Assembly: GCF_014652855.1 (NCBI RefSeq)
Contig: NZ_BMZP01000004.1
Coordinates: forward strand, 123,235 to 187,234
From: Novosphingobium pokkalii
GTDB lineage: Bacteria > Pseudomonadota > Alphaproteobacteria > Sphingomonadales > Sphingomonadaceae
Reading direction: 5' to 3'
Length of the DNA stretch: 64,000 bases
The position numbers and the translations under genes were made by a program. Below the pieces are notes generated by a model. That model was not told the DNA's origin and made no database searches. It saw only the letters and a list, made by a program, of their open reading frames with translations. Shown here one piece after another: positions 26,230 through 35,054 of this stretch (within the stretch, counting starts at the first letter, position 1; each line of letters opens with the position of its first letter).

Positions 26230-27006
26230 ATGAACCGGGGCATGACCGATCATCTGCCCGCCACCCCCGCCTGGCCGCCCCGCTCCGCCCCGCGCCTGTT
26301 CGTAGCGCAGCGGCTGGACGAAGGGGCCAGCGTGCTGCTCGACGGCGCACAGGCGCACTATCTGGGCAAGGTCATGCGCGCGGGCGCGGGCGATGCCGTG
26401 GTGCTGTGCGACAACCAGACCGGCGAATGGCTCGCCCGCGTGGCCCATGCCGGCAAGCGCGACATGACCCTGACCGTGGAGCGCCAGATGCGCCCGCTGG
26501 AGGCCGTGCCGGACCTGTGGCTTTGCCCCGCGCTGCTCAAGAAGCAGGCGTTCGATTGGGTGCTGGAAAAGGCCACCGAACTGGGCGCGGCGCAAGTGCG
26601 CCCGGTGATCACCCGCCGCTGCGTGGCCGACAAGCTCAACGCCGAGCGCGCCACCACGATCATGACCGAAGCGGCCGAGCAATGCGCGCGCACCGCCCTA
26701 CCGCTGCTGGCCGAGCCGGCCAAGCTCGACACGCTGCTGCGCGCCTGGCCCGAAGACCGCGCCCTGTTCTTTGCCGACGAACAGGGCGGCGCCCCGGCCG
26801 CGCCGGCCTTTGCCGCGCACAACGGGCCGGCCGCGCTGCTGATCGGCCCGGAAGGCGGCTTCGACGAAGCCGAACGCGCCGCGATCCGCGCCCACCCCGC
26901 CGCCCGCGCCATCACCCTGGGGCCACGCATCCTGCGCGGGGAGACCGCTGCGGTGGCAGGCCTTGGGCTGTGGATGGGCGTCGCGGGCGATTGGGCGCAG
27001 AGTTAG
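26230..27006 (+). CDS. rsmE: 16S rRNA (uracil1498-N3)-methyltransferase RsmE
   Basis: A SPOUT-family methyltransferase of about 258 residues. The N-terminal PUA-like domain (QAHYLGKVMRAGAGDAVVLCDNQTGEWLA) is followed by the knotted SAM-binding domain with CPALLKKQAFDWVLEKATELGA, TRRCVADK, EAAEQCARTALP, LLIGPEGGFDEAE and LGPRILRGETAAVAGL, all RsmE hallmarks. It methylates U1498 of 16S rRNA. Possible starts are ATG 26230, 26242 (MTDHLP) and 26203; the conserved core begins at RLFVAQ so the choice is not critical. gshA usually follows rsmE in alphaproteobacteria, as here, with repeat A copy 3 in between. Confidence 0.93.
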   Translation: MNRGMTDHLPATPAWPPRSAPRLFVAQRLDEGASVLLDGAQAHYLGKVMRAGAGDAVVLCDNQTGEWLARVAHAGKRDMTLTVERQMRPLEAVPDLWLCPALLKKQAFDWVLEKATELGAAQVRPVITRRCVADKLNAERATTIMTEAAEQCARTALPLLAEPAKLDTLLRAWPEDRALFFADEQGGAPAAPAFAAHNGPAALLIGPEGGFDEAERAAIRAHPAARAITLGPRILRGETAAVAGLGLWMGVAGDWAQS

Positions 27007-27011
27007 CCTTC

Positions 27012-27099
27012 CACCACCCCCCGCCCCCCTCCTCTGAAGAGGAGGGGGAGTTAGGCCGGAAAGCCCCCTCCTCTTTAGAGGAGGGGGTTGGGGGTGGTG
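27012..27099. repeat. Palindromic repeat A, copy 3 (between rsmE and gshA)
   Basis: Starts 6 bp after the rsmE stop codon. Left module begins CACCACCCCC with CCTCCTCTGAAGAGGAGG; the right module has one change in the loop (CCTCCTCTTTAGAGGAGG) and ends GGGGTGGTG. The remaining 98 bp to gshA show no further feature I can support. Confidence 0.9.
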
Positions 27100-27197
27100 C
27101 GAGGTCCAGCACCACTCCCGATTATTGCGTCCCTGCAACCGTTCATCCCGCGTTTATCGCTGGCGCAAAGGCCGTTTGGCCAGTAACGGATGCGCGC

Positions 27198-28571
27198 ATG
27201 AGCACGAGACAGGTTTCAGATAGCAACGATCCTCTCATCGAGAGCCGGGATCAGCTTGTCGCCCCGATGCAGCGCGGGGAAAAGCCGCGCGAAGCCTGGC
27301 GAATCGGCACCGAGCACGAGAAGTTCGTCTATCGCACCGCCGACCACGCCGCCCCCTCGTATGACGAGCCCGGCGGCATCCGCGACCTGCTGATGGCGCT
27401 GACCGAATTCGGCTGGGAGCCGGTGCTGGAAGGCGGCAAGGTCATCGCCATGTCCGGCCCCGACGGCGCGGTCAGCCTGGAGCCGGCGGGCCAGCTCGAA
27501 CTGTCGGGCGCACCGCTCGAAAGCCTCCACGAAACCTGCGCCGAAACCGGGCGCCACCTGGCCCAGGTCAAGCAGATCGGCGATCGCTTCGGCCTTGGCT
27601 ATCTCGGCCTCGGCCTGTGGCCCGACAAGACGCGCGCCGAACTGCCGATCATGCCCAAGGGCCGGTATGAGATCATGCTGCGCCACATGCCCCGCGTGGG
27701 CACGATGGGGCTGGACATGATGCTGCGCACCTGCACCATCCAGACCAACCTGGACTATTCCAGCGAAGCGGACATGGCGCAGAAGTTCCGCGTCAGCCTG
27801 GCGTTGCAGCCGCTGGCGACCGCGCTGTTCGCCAATTCGCCGTTCCTGGAAGGCAAGCCCAATGGCTTCCTGTCCTATCGCAGCCACATCTGGTCAGACA
27901 CCGATCCCGCGCGCACCGGCATGCTGCCGTTCGTGTTCGAAGACGGCTTCGGCTATGAACGCTATGTCGACTACATGCTCGACGTGCCGATGTATTTCGT
28001 GTTCCGCGACGGCAAGTACATCGATGCGGCGGGCCAGTCGTTCCGCGATTTCCTGGATGGCAAGCTGCCCGCGCTGCCCGGCGAAAAGCCGCGCAAGAGC
28101 GACTGGGTGGACCATCTTTCCACCGCCTTCCCCGAAGTGCGGCTGAAATCGTTCCTCGAAATGCGCGGCGCCGACGGCGGTCCGTGGAGTCGCATCTGCG
28201 CGCTGCCGGCGCTGTGGGTCGGCCTGCTCTATGACCAGGGCGCGCTCGATGCGGCGTGGGATCTGGTCAAGGACTGGAGCATGGAAGGCCGCGAGGCCCT
28301 GCGCGCCAGCGTGCCCCGGCTGGGGCTCGACGCGCCGCTGCCGGGCGGCGGCACCTTGCGCGATATCGCCCCGCGCGTGCTCGACATTGCCCGCTCCGGC
28401 CTCGCGGCGCGCGGCAAGCTCAACGCCGCTGGCGACAACGAGACCGGCTATCTCCTGCCGCTCGATGAAATCGTCGCCTCGGGCAAAACACCGGCCGAGC
28501 GGCTGCTCGATCTCTACAACGGCGCCTGGAGCGGCGATCTGTCGCAGATCTACGCCGCCAAGAGCTTTTGA
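27198..28571 (+). CDS. gshA: Glutamate-cysteine ligase (alphaproteobacterial/plant-type)
   Basis: A 457-residue ATP-dependent ligase, first step of glutathione synthesis. It matches the class shared by alphaproteobacteria and plants: WRIGTEHEKFVY near the N-terminus, GGKVIAMSGPDGAVSLEPAGQLELSGAPL, PKGRYEIMLRHMP, MMLRTCTIQTNLDYSS and SFLEMRGADGGPWSRICALPALWVGLLYD. The ATG at 27198 gives a full-length start; the frame is open back into rsmE through the repeat, which is not coding. A second gene (monooxygenase-fold) begins 13 bp after its stop. GshB, the second enzyme, is not in the window. Confidence 0.94.
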   Translation: MSTRQVSDSNDPLIESRDQLVAPMQRGEKPREAWRIGTEHEKFVYRTADHAAPSYDEPGGIRDLLMALTEFGWEPVLEGGKVIAMSGPDGAVSLEPAGQLELSGAPLESLHETCAETGRHLAQVKQIGDRFGLGYLGLGLWPDKTRAELPIMPKGRYEIMLRHMPRVGTMGLDMMLRTCTIQTNLDYSSEADMAQKFRVSLALQPLATALFANSPFLEGKPNGFLSYRSHIWSDTDPARTGMLPFVFEDGFGYERYVDYMLDVPMYFVFRDGKYIDAAGQSFRDFLDGKLPALPGEKPRKSDWVDHLSTAFPEVRLKSFLEMRGADGGPWSRICALPALWVGLLYDQGALDAAWDLVKDWSMEGREALRASVPRLGLDAPLPGGGTLRDIAPRVLDIARSGLAARGKLNAAGDNETGYLLPLDEIVASGKTPAERLLDLYNGAWSGDLSQIYAAKSF

Positions 28572-28584
28572 AAGGAAACCTGCG

Positions 28585-28884
28585 ATGATCCTGGTCATGG
28601 GCACGTTCCGCCTGCCCAAGGCGGCGTTCGCAGCCGCCGCGCCGATGATGCGCAAGGTGATCGAGGCCACGCGCGCCGAAGACGGTTGCCTGGCCTATGC
28701 CTATTCGCACGATGCGCTGGATCCGGAAGTGATCCACGTCAGCGAAAAATGGCGCGACCGCGCCGCGCTCGACGCCCATTTCCAGACCGCGCACATGGCC
28801 ACCTGGGCGCAGGAACGCCAGGCCCTCGGCCTGAGCGAGCGCAACATCCGCGTGTTCGAAAGCGACGAGGGAGTGGCGGTCTGA
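28585..28884 (+). CDS. Small protein with antibiotic-biosynthesis-monooxygenase (ABM) fold
   Basis: A 99-residue protein resembling the ABM/YgiN dimeric alpha-beta barrel family: MILVMGTFRLPKAAF, then EATRAEDGCLAYAYSHDALDPEVIHVSEKWRDRAALDAHFQTAHMA. ABM proteins include quinol monooxygenases and haem-degrading enzymes, but many small members have no known role. A good ribosome site (AAAGGA, 8-10 nt upstream) supports ATG 28585. It is probably co-transcribed with gshA. Repeat A copy 4, which has the form of a terminator, follows 20 bp after the stop. Confidence 0.83.
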   Translation: MILVMGTFRLPKAAFAAAAPMMRKVIEATRAEDGCLAYAYSHDALDPEVIHVSEKWRDRAALDAHFQTAHMATWAQERQALGLSERNIRVFESDEGVAV

Positions 28885-28904
28885 CAGCGTAGCGTCAGGT
28901 TTCG

Positions 28905-28999
28905 CACCACCCCCAACCCCCTCCTCTAAAGAGGAGGGGGCTTTTTCATGCTCGGACCTGCTCCCCCTCCTCTTCAGAGGAGGGGGTCGGGGGGTGGTG
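28905..28999. repeat. Palindromic repeat A, copy 4; terminator-like and partly coding
   Basis: The left module CCCCTCCTCTAAAGAGGAGG ends in GGGCTTTTTC, a classic stem plus T-tract for the ABM gene (plus strand). The right module (28961-28999) overlaps the 3' end of the convergent membrane methyltransferase gene and encodes its last residues, stop at 28946-28948. DNA just left of the module (AGCGTCAGGTTTCGCACC) also matches copy 1, so the repeat unit is longer than the palindrome. Confidence 0.9.
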
Positions 29000-30337
29000 A
29001 ACCCCAGGCGCAGACCTGCCCACCACCAACTGCCCCAATCGCGCCAGTGGCCGCGTGATCAGCCCATGCTCAGCCATCCAGGCATGATACGCGCGATACT
29101 TCGCGTCTTCGCCCAGCAGGTGCCTTTCCTCGGTCTTGGCGCGCCAGAAATAGACCGCGCTGACCAGCGCCAGGGTCACCGTGTTGCGCACGGCATCGAC
29201 CTTGGAATGGGTCGTTGCCAGGAACGGCAGCGTCACCAGCCACCAGAACAGGTTCTTGGACAGATAGGCCGGGTGCCGGGTGAAGGCGTAAGGCCCGTTG
29301 GTCAGCACGCCGCGATAGGTGAGGTTGGAAAAGCGCAGGCCGAACGCGATCGTCGCCCAGGCATAGATCGCCGTCAGCAAGACTTGCGCCGTGCCCCAGA
29401 TCCACAGCAGCGCCGGATGGCCATCGAACCACCAGGCCCATTCGGCGGTATTCTGGTGATAGTCGAGCACGCCGCCGCCGCCCATCAGCACGAAGGGCGG
29501 ATAGCAGATCAGCGCCGCCACCCAGCCCGCCAGATAGGGATTGGCGGTGCGGATCTGCGCATCGAGCGGCTTCATCGTCAGCAGATAGCCGACCATGGCA
29601 ATCTGCACGTCGATCATGAACATCGCCTCGATCGCGGTGTTGGACCAGCGCACCGGATTGGCCCACAGTCCGGACCAGTCGGCCTCCACCACCGCGGCAA
29701 AGCCACCGGGCAGGATCGAGATCATGAAGGCGCAGAAAAATCCCTTCACTGTCCAGGCGCGCAGATGGTGCCAGACCTGCTCGGTCGCATAGGCTTCGCG
29801 CCCGATCAGCATCGCGCCGAAATGCCAGGCGCCATCGCGCGGCTCCACCAGCACGCGGTCGAGCCACAGCACATAGGGAATGGCGCCCAGGAACAGGAAC
29901 GGCGCGGCCGTTTCCAAGAGGTCCATGGCAAAGAGATATTGCCCGCGCCAGTACCAGCGCCCCAGGCAATAGACAAAGGCGATCAGCGCCCAGGTGGCCC
30001 AGAGCCCGGCGAGCTTGGTGATCGACACATCGAGCACGCTGCGCAAGGGGCGCGGGGCGGACCAGTCGATGCCGGTAGAGGCGCGACGATGGACCTTGTC
30101 CACCAGTAGCGACCAGGCGACCATCGGCGTGCCGGAAAAGACCAGCGCCAGCACCGCCGCGCTCGAACCGGAAAGCCGCGCGCGGGGTCCGGGCAGGCCA
30201 AGCGCCTCCCCGATCTGCGGCCAGGCGCGGCAGATCGCCACCCACAGCAGCAGCCCGGCCAGGCCGACCAGCCCGACCCAGGCGGAAACGTCGCTGGGCG
30301 GACGGGATGAAGCGGAGCGGGCGGGCGTTTCAATCAT
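28946..30337 (-). CDS. Large membrane protein with isoprenylcysteine/PE-methyltransferase-like C-terminus
   Basis: A 463-residue polytopic protein with some nine hydrophobic segments from about residue 18 to 400. The C-terminal part has the SAM-binding pattern of small membrane methyltransferases (ICMT/PEMT/NnrU-type): NGPYAFTRHPAYLSKNLFWW and, near the end, EERHLLGEDAKYRAYHAWM. The substrate is unknown; a phospholipid or quinone-like lipid is possible. The N-terminal 250 residues (DWSAPRPLRSVLDVSITKLAGLW) are not a domain I recognise. The last 17 residues (HHPPTPSSEEEGEQVRA) are encoded by repeat A copy 4, so the native stop was probably lost or displaced when the repeat arrived. It converges with the ABM gene. 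Confidence 0.8.
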   Translation of the reverse strand: MIETPARSASSRPPSDVSAWVGLVGLAGLLLWVAICRAWPQIGEALGLPGPRARLSGSSAAVLALVFSGTPMVAWSLLVDKVHRRASTGIDWSAPRPLRSVLDVSITKLAGLWATWALIAFVYCLGRWYWRGQYLFAMDLLETAAPFLFLGAIPYVLWLDRVLVEPRDGAWHFGAMLIGREAYATEQVWHHLRAWTVKGFFCAFMISILPGGFAAVVEADWSGLWANPVRWSNTAIEAMFMIDVQIAMVGYLLTMKPLDAQIRTANPYLAGWVAALICYPPFVLMGGGGVLDYHQNTAEWAWWFDGHPALLWIWGTAQVLLTAIYAWATIAFGLRFSNLTYRGVLTNGPYAFTRHPAYLSKNLFWWLVTLPFLATTHSKVDAVRNTVTLALVSAVYFWRAKTEERHLLGEDAKYRAYHAWMAEHGLITRPLARLGQLVVGRSAPGVHHPPTPSSEEEGEQVRA

Positions 30338-30410
30338 GCCCGCCCGCTTATACCAGCAGAAGTGGAAAATCGGTGAAGAAGGTTAACGCCGAAGATTTAA
30401 CGCCCCGGAA

Positions 30411-31811
30411 TCAACGCCAGGCGGTGATCTCGCCGCTGTCATCCAGCACGAACAGCGTCTTGTCCGCCACCACCGGCGGCAGGGTGACCGGCGCGGCCAC
30501 CTTGGTCACCCGCGCCAGCGTGCCATCGCCCACCGTCACCGTGGAAATCTCGCCGCGCGAATTGGCCACCCACAGCTTGTTGCCCGCCAGCACCGGGCCG
30601 GTCCAGAAGATCGGGTTTTCCTTCTTCTTGGGCTTCCTGTAGTGCGGCAACTGGCTCATCCAGCGGACCTTGCCGGTGGACTTGGCGATGCACAGCAGCT
30701 TGTCCTCGTCGGTCAGGGTAAAGATCCATTCGCCGGCCACCGCCGGGGTGGAAATGCCCGCCAGGTTCAGTTCCCAGATGCGCTGCCCGCTGACCAGTTC
30801 GTAGGCGGCCATGCGCCCGCCCTGGCCCAGGGCATAGACCCGGCCGCGTTCGATGATCGGATCGGCGTCGATATCGGTCAGCGTCGAAACGCTGGTCGCG
30901 ATCGAGGTCCGCGCCAGCGCGTCGGACCACAGTTGCCGCCCGTTTTCATAGCGATAGGCAACCAGCTCGCCCGAGCTGTAGCCGGCGATCACGGTGCCCT
31001 GCCCGGCCGCCGGCGCCGCCACGCCGAACACGCCGCTCTGCGTGACCGAGGCCGACTGGTTCCACAGGTTGGTGCCATCAGCGGTGTTGAGCGCAAAGAT
31101 CTGGTTGTCCTGCGTCATCACATAGACCGCGCCAAAGGCCACGGTCGGCGCGCCGCGCAGGGGGCCGGCGGGCTTGACCTGCCACTTGACCTTGCCATCG
31201 GCGGCATCGAGCGCGGCCACTTCACCCAGCCCGGTGGTGATATAGACCGCGCCGGAGTCGAAGCTGACACCGCCGCCGAAGATCGAATCGTTCTTGTCCG
31301 GCACGCGGAAGCCGTGCTTCCACTTTTCGTGGCCGTTGTTCTCGTCCAGCGCGTGGACCACGCCATCGGTGTCCATCACGAACAGCGTGCCACCACCGAT
31401 CACCGGCGAGGCGGCCAGGCGCTGCTTGGGTGAGGAGCCAGGAATGCGCACGGCCCACAGCTTTTGCGGCGCATCGGCCAGGGCCAGGTGGCCGGAGGCC
31501 TTGCTGGCGGTGCCGCCGCCCTGCGCCCACTCGCTGTTGACCACCGGCGCGGGCACGACCACGTCCATGCTGGCCAGCGTGGGATCGACCTTGGTGCCGG
31601 CCTCGATGCGCGAGAGCACGGGAATGCGCTCGCCCACCGTCGGGGTCGCCTTGACCTTGCCCTTGTGGCCGGCGCAGCCGCCCAGGACCAGCGCCAGGCC
31701 GAGCACGGCCGCCGGGGCCAGTGCCACGCGGCCCAGTGCCAAACGCGCCCGCCGATCGGTGCCGGCACCGGGCTGGCCGGCCATCGAGCCCTGGCTGGGA
31801 ATGCGGATCAT
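30411..31811 (-). CDS. bamB: Outer-membrane assembly lipoprotein BamB (PQQ-like beta-propeller)
   Basis: A 466-residue lipoprotein: lipobox LVLGGC (Cys about residue 46) after a long basic N-terminus, then an eight-bladed propeller of repeated units such as DTDGVVHALDENNGHEKWKHGF, LGEVAALDAADGKVKWQ and DNQIFALNTADGTNLW. BamB binds BamA and helps insert beta-barrel proteins in the outer membrane. It lies downstream of the YfgM-like gene on the same strand, the order found in many proteobacteria (yfgM-bamB-der). Here der does not follow; the membrane methyltransferase gene does. Confidence 0.93.
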   Translation of the reverse strand: MIRIPSQGSMAGQPGAGTDRRARLALGRVALAPAAVLGLALVLGGCAGHKGKVKATPTVGERIPVLSRIEAGTKVDPTLASMDVVVPAPVVNSEWAQGGGTASKASGHLALADAPQKLWAVRIPGSSPKQRLAASPVIGGGTLFVMDTDGVVHALDENNGHEKWKHGFRVPDKNDSIFGGGVSFDSGAVYITTGLGEVAALDAADGKVKWQVKPAGPLRGAPTVAFGAVYVMTQDNQIFALNTADGTNLWNQSASVTQSGVFGVAAPAAGQGTVIAGYSSGELVAYRYENGRQLWSDALARTSIATSVSTLTDIDADPIIERGRVYALGQGGRMAAYELVSGQRIWELNLAGISTPAVAGEWIFTLTDEDKLLCIAKSTGKVRWMSQLPHYRKPKKKENPIFWTGPVLAGNKLWVANSRGEISTVTVGDGTLARVTKVAAPVTLPPVVADKTLFVLDDSGEITAWR

Positions 31812-31918
31812 GCCTGTCTTCCTTGTCCTGTCATGCCCCGGCTGCCCTTTGGCGGGCGGCGGTGCGCAATGCCTGCAAACCCGATCGATCGGGAAACGGT
31901 TCGGCCGCGAGGGGCCCC

Positions 31919-32671
31919 TTACTGCGCCTGCCCGACCACGGCCGCAACATCGTCCACCGCGTCAACGCCCAGGCTGCCGGCAACCTGGCGGGCGCGGCGC
32001 TTGATCGTGTCGGGCACGTCCTTGTCCTTGGCAATGGCGGCAAACAGCGGCCCGGCAAGATCGGCGTGGCCCTGCTTGAGATAAGCGAGGCCCACCAGTT
32101 CGCCCGCACTGCCGAACCAGGCATTGCCCGGTACGGCCAGCGGCTTCAGGCGGTCGATCACCTGCTGCGGCGGCAGCTTGTCGAAATTCAGCGCCACTTC
32201 GCGCACCGTGGCGGCGTCGCGATAGGCCTGCGGCGCGCTGCTGTCGGCGGCGACGGCGGCAAAGGTCTTGGCCGCCTGGTCGGCCTTGCCGGCTTCCTGA
32301 GCCAGCCCGGCCTGGAGCAGTTGTGCAGCGGCACGGTTGCCCGGCGTGCCGTCCTTGGCCAGCGTGTCGAGCAGCGCCTGCTCGGCCTTGGGATTGCCGG
32401 CGTCGGCATAGTCGAGCGCCTGGGTCAGTTGCTCACCCTGGCGGCCGCGCACGGTGTCCTGGTGGTTGCTGTACCACAGCCAGCCGCCCAGCCCGGCCAG
32501 CGCCAGCACCACGGCGGCGCCCACCGGAATGCCCCACTTGCGCAGCGCGTGGAAAGCTTCGTCCTGGCGCAGGGCATCGTCCACTTCGCGCGCGAAGACG
32601 TCGCCCTGGGCGGCGCGCGCGGCGGCAAGCTGTTCGGATCGGTTTTGCGGGCGGTTCGGTCTCAGGGCCAA
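31919..32671 (-). CDS. YfgM-like tetratricopeptide inner-membrane protein
   Basis: About 250 residues. N-terminal cytosolic part (QNRSEQLAAARAAQGDVFAREVDDALRQDEAFHALRKWG), one transmembrane helix (IPVGAAVVLALAGLGGWLWYS), then a periplasmic TPR-like repeat region. YfgM homologues associate with SecYEG and periplasmic chaperones. The start at TTG 32671 (LALRPNRPQNRSEQ) is preferred because it begins the conserved part; TTG 32722 would add 17 residues. A 107-bp gap separates it from bamB and holds no other gene. It is followed on the same strand by bamB. Confidence 0.82.
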   Translation of the reverse strand: MALRPNRPQNRSEQLAAARAAQGDVFAREVDDALRQDEAFHALRKWGIPVGAAVVLALAGLGGWLWYSNHQDTVRGRQGEQLTQALDYADAGNPKAEQALLDTLAKDGTPGNRAAAQLLQAGLAQEAGKADQAAKTFAAVAADSSAPQAYRDAATVREVALNFDKLPPQQVIDRLKPLAVPGNAWFGSAGELVGLAYLKQGHADLAGPLFAAIAKDKDVPDTIKRRARQVAGSLGVDAVDDVAAVVGQAQ

Positions 32672-32852
32672 GGCTGCGCTTTCGGCGGTTAGGGGCAAGG
32701 AACGGGCAAAATCGCCCGGCAATGGGCGCGGTGTTTAGCGGATGGAGCCACCTTTTCAACGCCTATGATGCTGACTGTCCCCCGCTGAACCGCCGGTGAA
32801 GCAGGCAATCCAGGGCAATCCCGCGTTATGCAACGCTCTATTACGGGGGGCA

Positions 32853-34010
32853 TTACGGGAATTGCGGCAGGCCCAGCGCATCGGCATAGATCCGGGCATA
32901 GCGTTGCGCCATCACGCTTTCATCGTAATCGCGGGTGGCAATCACGCGGTTGGCCGCACCGGCGCGGCGCCGCGCCAGCTCGTCAAGCGCAAGGTCGAGC
33001 ATGGCCTGGGCCAGCGCGCTCTCGTCTCCGGGCGGGGTGATGAACCGCGCGTTGTCGGGCGAAACGATCTCGGCCACGTCGCCCACGGCGGGGCTGGCCA
33101 CGGCGAGGCCAGCGGCCATTGCCTCCACCACAGAAAGCGGAAACTGCTCGCTGTCGCTCGACAGCGCGAAGAAATCGAACAGGCCCACCGCCAGCGCGGG
33201 ATCGGGCACATGGCCCGGCAGGTGAACGCGATGGCCCACGTTGAGATCCATCGCCTGGGTCAGGATCGCCTCGCGCTCCGGCCCCTCGCCCAGGATCACC
33301 AGATGCCATTCCTCGGGCAGGGCATGAAACGCGCGGACCAGGCGCGGCAGGTTCTTCACCGGGCGCAGGCCCGCCAGGGTGCCCACCCATTTTTCCCCCG
33401 GCCGCTTGATCACCCGGGGCAGCGCATCGGGGCGCGCCTTGCGGGCATAGGCGGCAGTGTCGATGCCATTGCCCACGCGATGGACCTTGCCCGCCGGCTG
33501 GTGCCAGACCTCGCGCGCCACCGTTTCCAACCGGCGCGAAGGCACGACGAGCGCGCTGGCCCGGGCCAGCGCCACGCGGCGGAACCAGTTGCGGCGCGGG
33601 TTGAGCCGCTCCGCCTCGTCGGCATTGAAGCCGTCTTCATGGTGCACCAGCGGCGCCAGGCCATAGAGCGGCGCGAACAGGGCGTGGGCCATGACCGCGT
33701 CCATCGCCCCCCAGTTGTACGTGCAGATCAGGTCAAACCCCTGCATGCCTCGCGCCAGGGTCTGGAGGCGGCGGACGCCCAGCTTGCCGGTGAGCGAAGG
33801 AAAGCCCAGCGGGAAATGCACCGAAAGCCCGCGCGCCAGCAGGCTGCGCGCGCCCATGGCGCCCGGCTGCGCCGAAACCACGGAATGGTCGAGCGCCGCG
33901 CCGAAGCGGTTCATCAGGGCCACGCTGCGGCGTTCCTTGCCGCCGGCATCAAACGTGGAATGCAGGTGCAGCACATGCAGGCGGCGGGCCGGGCTGGCAG
34001 ATCGGGTCAT
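32853..34010 (-). CDS. Group 1 (GT4) glycosyltransferase
   Basis: A 385-residue GT-B glycosyltransferase. The N-terminal Rossmann domain begins RRLHVLHLHSTFDAGGKERR, the C-terminal one contains VGTLAGLRPVKNLPRLVRAF, LVILGEGPEREAI, HVHLPGH-type segment and the GT4 donor-site pattern SSDSEQFPLSVVEAMAAGLAVASPAVGDVAEIV (ExxxxE-like). It probably adds a sugar to a cell-surface or lipid-linked glycan; the sugar cannot be told. The start is ATG 34010 (MTRSASPARR). The alpha/beta hydrolase gene upstream ends 21 bp before its start, so the two are likely co-transcribed. Confidence 0.88.
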   Translation of the reverse strand: MTRSASPARRLHVLHLHSTFDAGGKERRSVALMNRFGAALDHSVVSAQPGAMGARSLLARGLSVHFPLGFPSLTGKLGVRRLQTLARGMQGFDLICTYNWGAMDAVMAHALFAPLYGLAPLVHHEDGFNADEAERLNPRRNWFRRVALARASALVVPSRRLETVAREVWHQPAGKVHRVGNGIDTAAYARKARPDALPRVIKRPGEKWVGTLAGLRPVKNLPRLVRAFHALPEEWHLVILGEGPEREAILTQAMDLNVGHRVHLPGHVPDPALAVGLFDFFALSSDSEQFPLSVVEAMAAGLAVASPAVGDVAEIVSPDNARFITPPGDESALAQAMLDLALDELARRRAGAANRVIATRDYDESVMAQRYARIYADALGLPQFP

Positions 34011-34030
34011 CGCGTGGAGTCCGGCCCTTG

Positions 34031-34996
34031 TCAGTCCAGGCGCGCCAGCAGGCCGTCGATCGCGGCGCGCGCCTCGGGCTCGTCCAGCGTGGGGGCATGG
34101 CCGACGCGCGGCAGGGTGACCAGCGTGCAATCGGGATGGCGCTGGGCCATCGCCTGCGCGGTCTGCGCCGAAAGAATGTCTGACGTGGCGCCATGCACCA
34201 CCACCAGCGGCACCGACTCCAGCGCGGCGAACAGCGGCCAGAGATCGGCGGCGGGCGGCGGCGGCGCTGCGCCTTCGTCCCGCGCCTTGGCCTCGGCCGC
34301 GTCGCGGGCATCCTCGGCCGCTTCGATCGGCACGGCGATCTTCATGTCATAGTCGAACGCGATGCGCCCGCCGGTGCCCAACGCCATCAGCCGCTTGGCC
34401 AGGCGCAGCCAGTCCTCGATGGCGAAATCGGGATAGATTTCCCCCATCGTCTCGCGCAGGCCGCGCGCGGCGTGCATCCAGGTCAGATAGCTGCGCCCCT
34501 GGCCGACATAGTCGGTGATCCGCGCCAGCCCCTCGGCCTCGATCACCGGGCCGATATCGTTGAGCACGGCGCCCGCCACCAGCCCCTGTTGCGAGGCAGC
34601 CAGCATCATCGTGAGAATGCCGCCCAGCGAGGTGCCCACGGCGATGAACCGGGTGATCTTTTCCGCCGCGAGCAGCCCGGCCAAGTCCTGCGCATAGACC
34701 GGCGGCTGATAGGTCATCGGATCGCGCGCGTAATCGCTTTCCCCGCGCCCACGCAGATCGGGGCACAACACGCGGCGGCCGCTGGCGGCGATATGCGGGG
34801 CCAGATCCTCGAAATCCCGGCCATTGCGGGTCAGTCCCGGCAGGCAGATCACCGGCAGGCGCTCCCCACCACCGGCAGCATGAGCCGCATAGGCGCGGTA
34901 GGTCAGGCGCAGGCCATCGGCACTGGCCCAGCTACGCAGGTCGAAAGCGGTGTGGGCGTCATCAGTGGGCAAACGCGCGATTCCCGTATCTTGCAA
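34031..34996 (-). CDS. Alpha/beta-fold hydrolase
   Basis: A 321-residue alpha/beta hydrolase. The oxyanion region is VICLPGLTRNGRDFEDLAPHIA, followed by DLRGRGESDYA, the nucleophile elbow GTSLGG (Ser about residue 122), an acid position in VVVHGATSDILSAQT and the catalytic His in LPRVGHAPTLDEP. A proline- and alanine-rich linker (GAAPPPPAADLWPLF) separates the cap from the core. Substrate unknown: family members include esterases, lactonases and haloalkane dehalogenases. It is divergent from selO with a short shared promoter region and upstream of the GT4 gene. Confidence 0.85.
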   Translation of the reverse strand: MQDTGIARLPTDDAHTAFDLRSWASADGLRLTYRAYAAHAAGGGERLPVICLPGLTRNGRDFEDLAPHIAASGRRVLCPDLRGRGESDYARDPMTYQPPVYAQDLAGLLAAEKITRFIAVGTSLGGILTMMLAASQQGLVAGAVLNDIGPVIEAEGLARITDYVGQGRSYLTWMHAARGLRETMGEIYPDFAIEDWLRLAKRLMALGTGGRIAFDYDMKIAVPIEAAEDARDAAEAKARDEGAAPPPPAADLWPLFAALESVPLVVVHGATSDILSAQTAQAMAQRHPDCTLVTLPRVGHAPTLDEPEARAAIDGLLARLD

Positions 34997-35054
34997 TCAT
35001 AAGCGGCAACAAGGCGCCTTGCCTGTGGCCCTCAAGCACCCCACTAATGGAAGA

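Noticed and set aside
26139..28571. Possible in-frame fusion of RsmE-region sequence to GshA (810 residues)
   Set aside because: The upstream frame is a shifted reading of rsmE and passes through repeat A. GshA starts normally at 27198.
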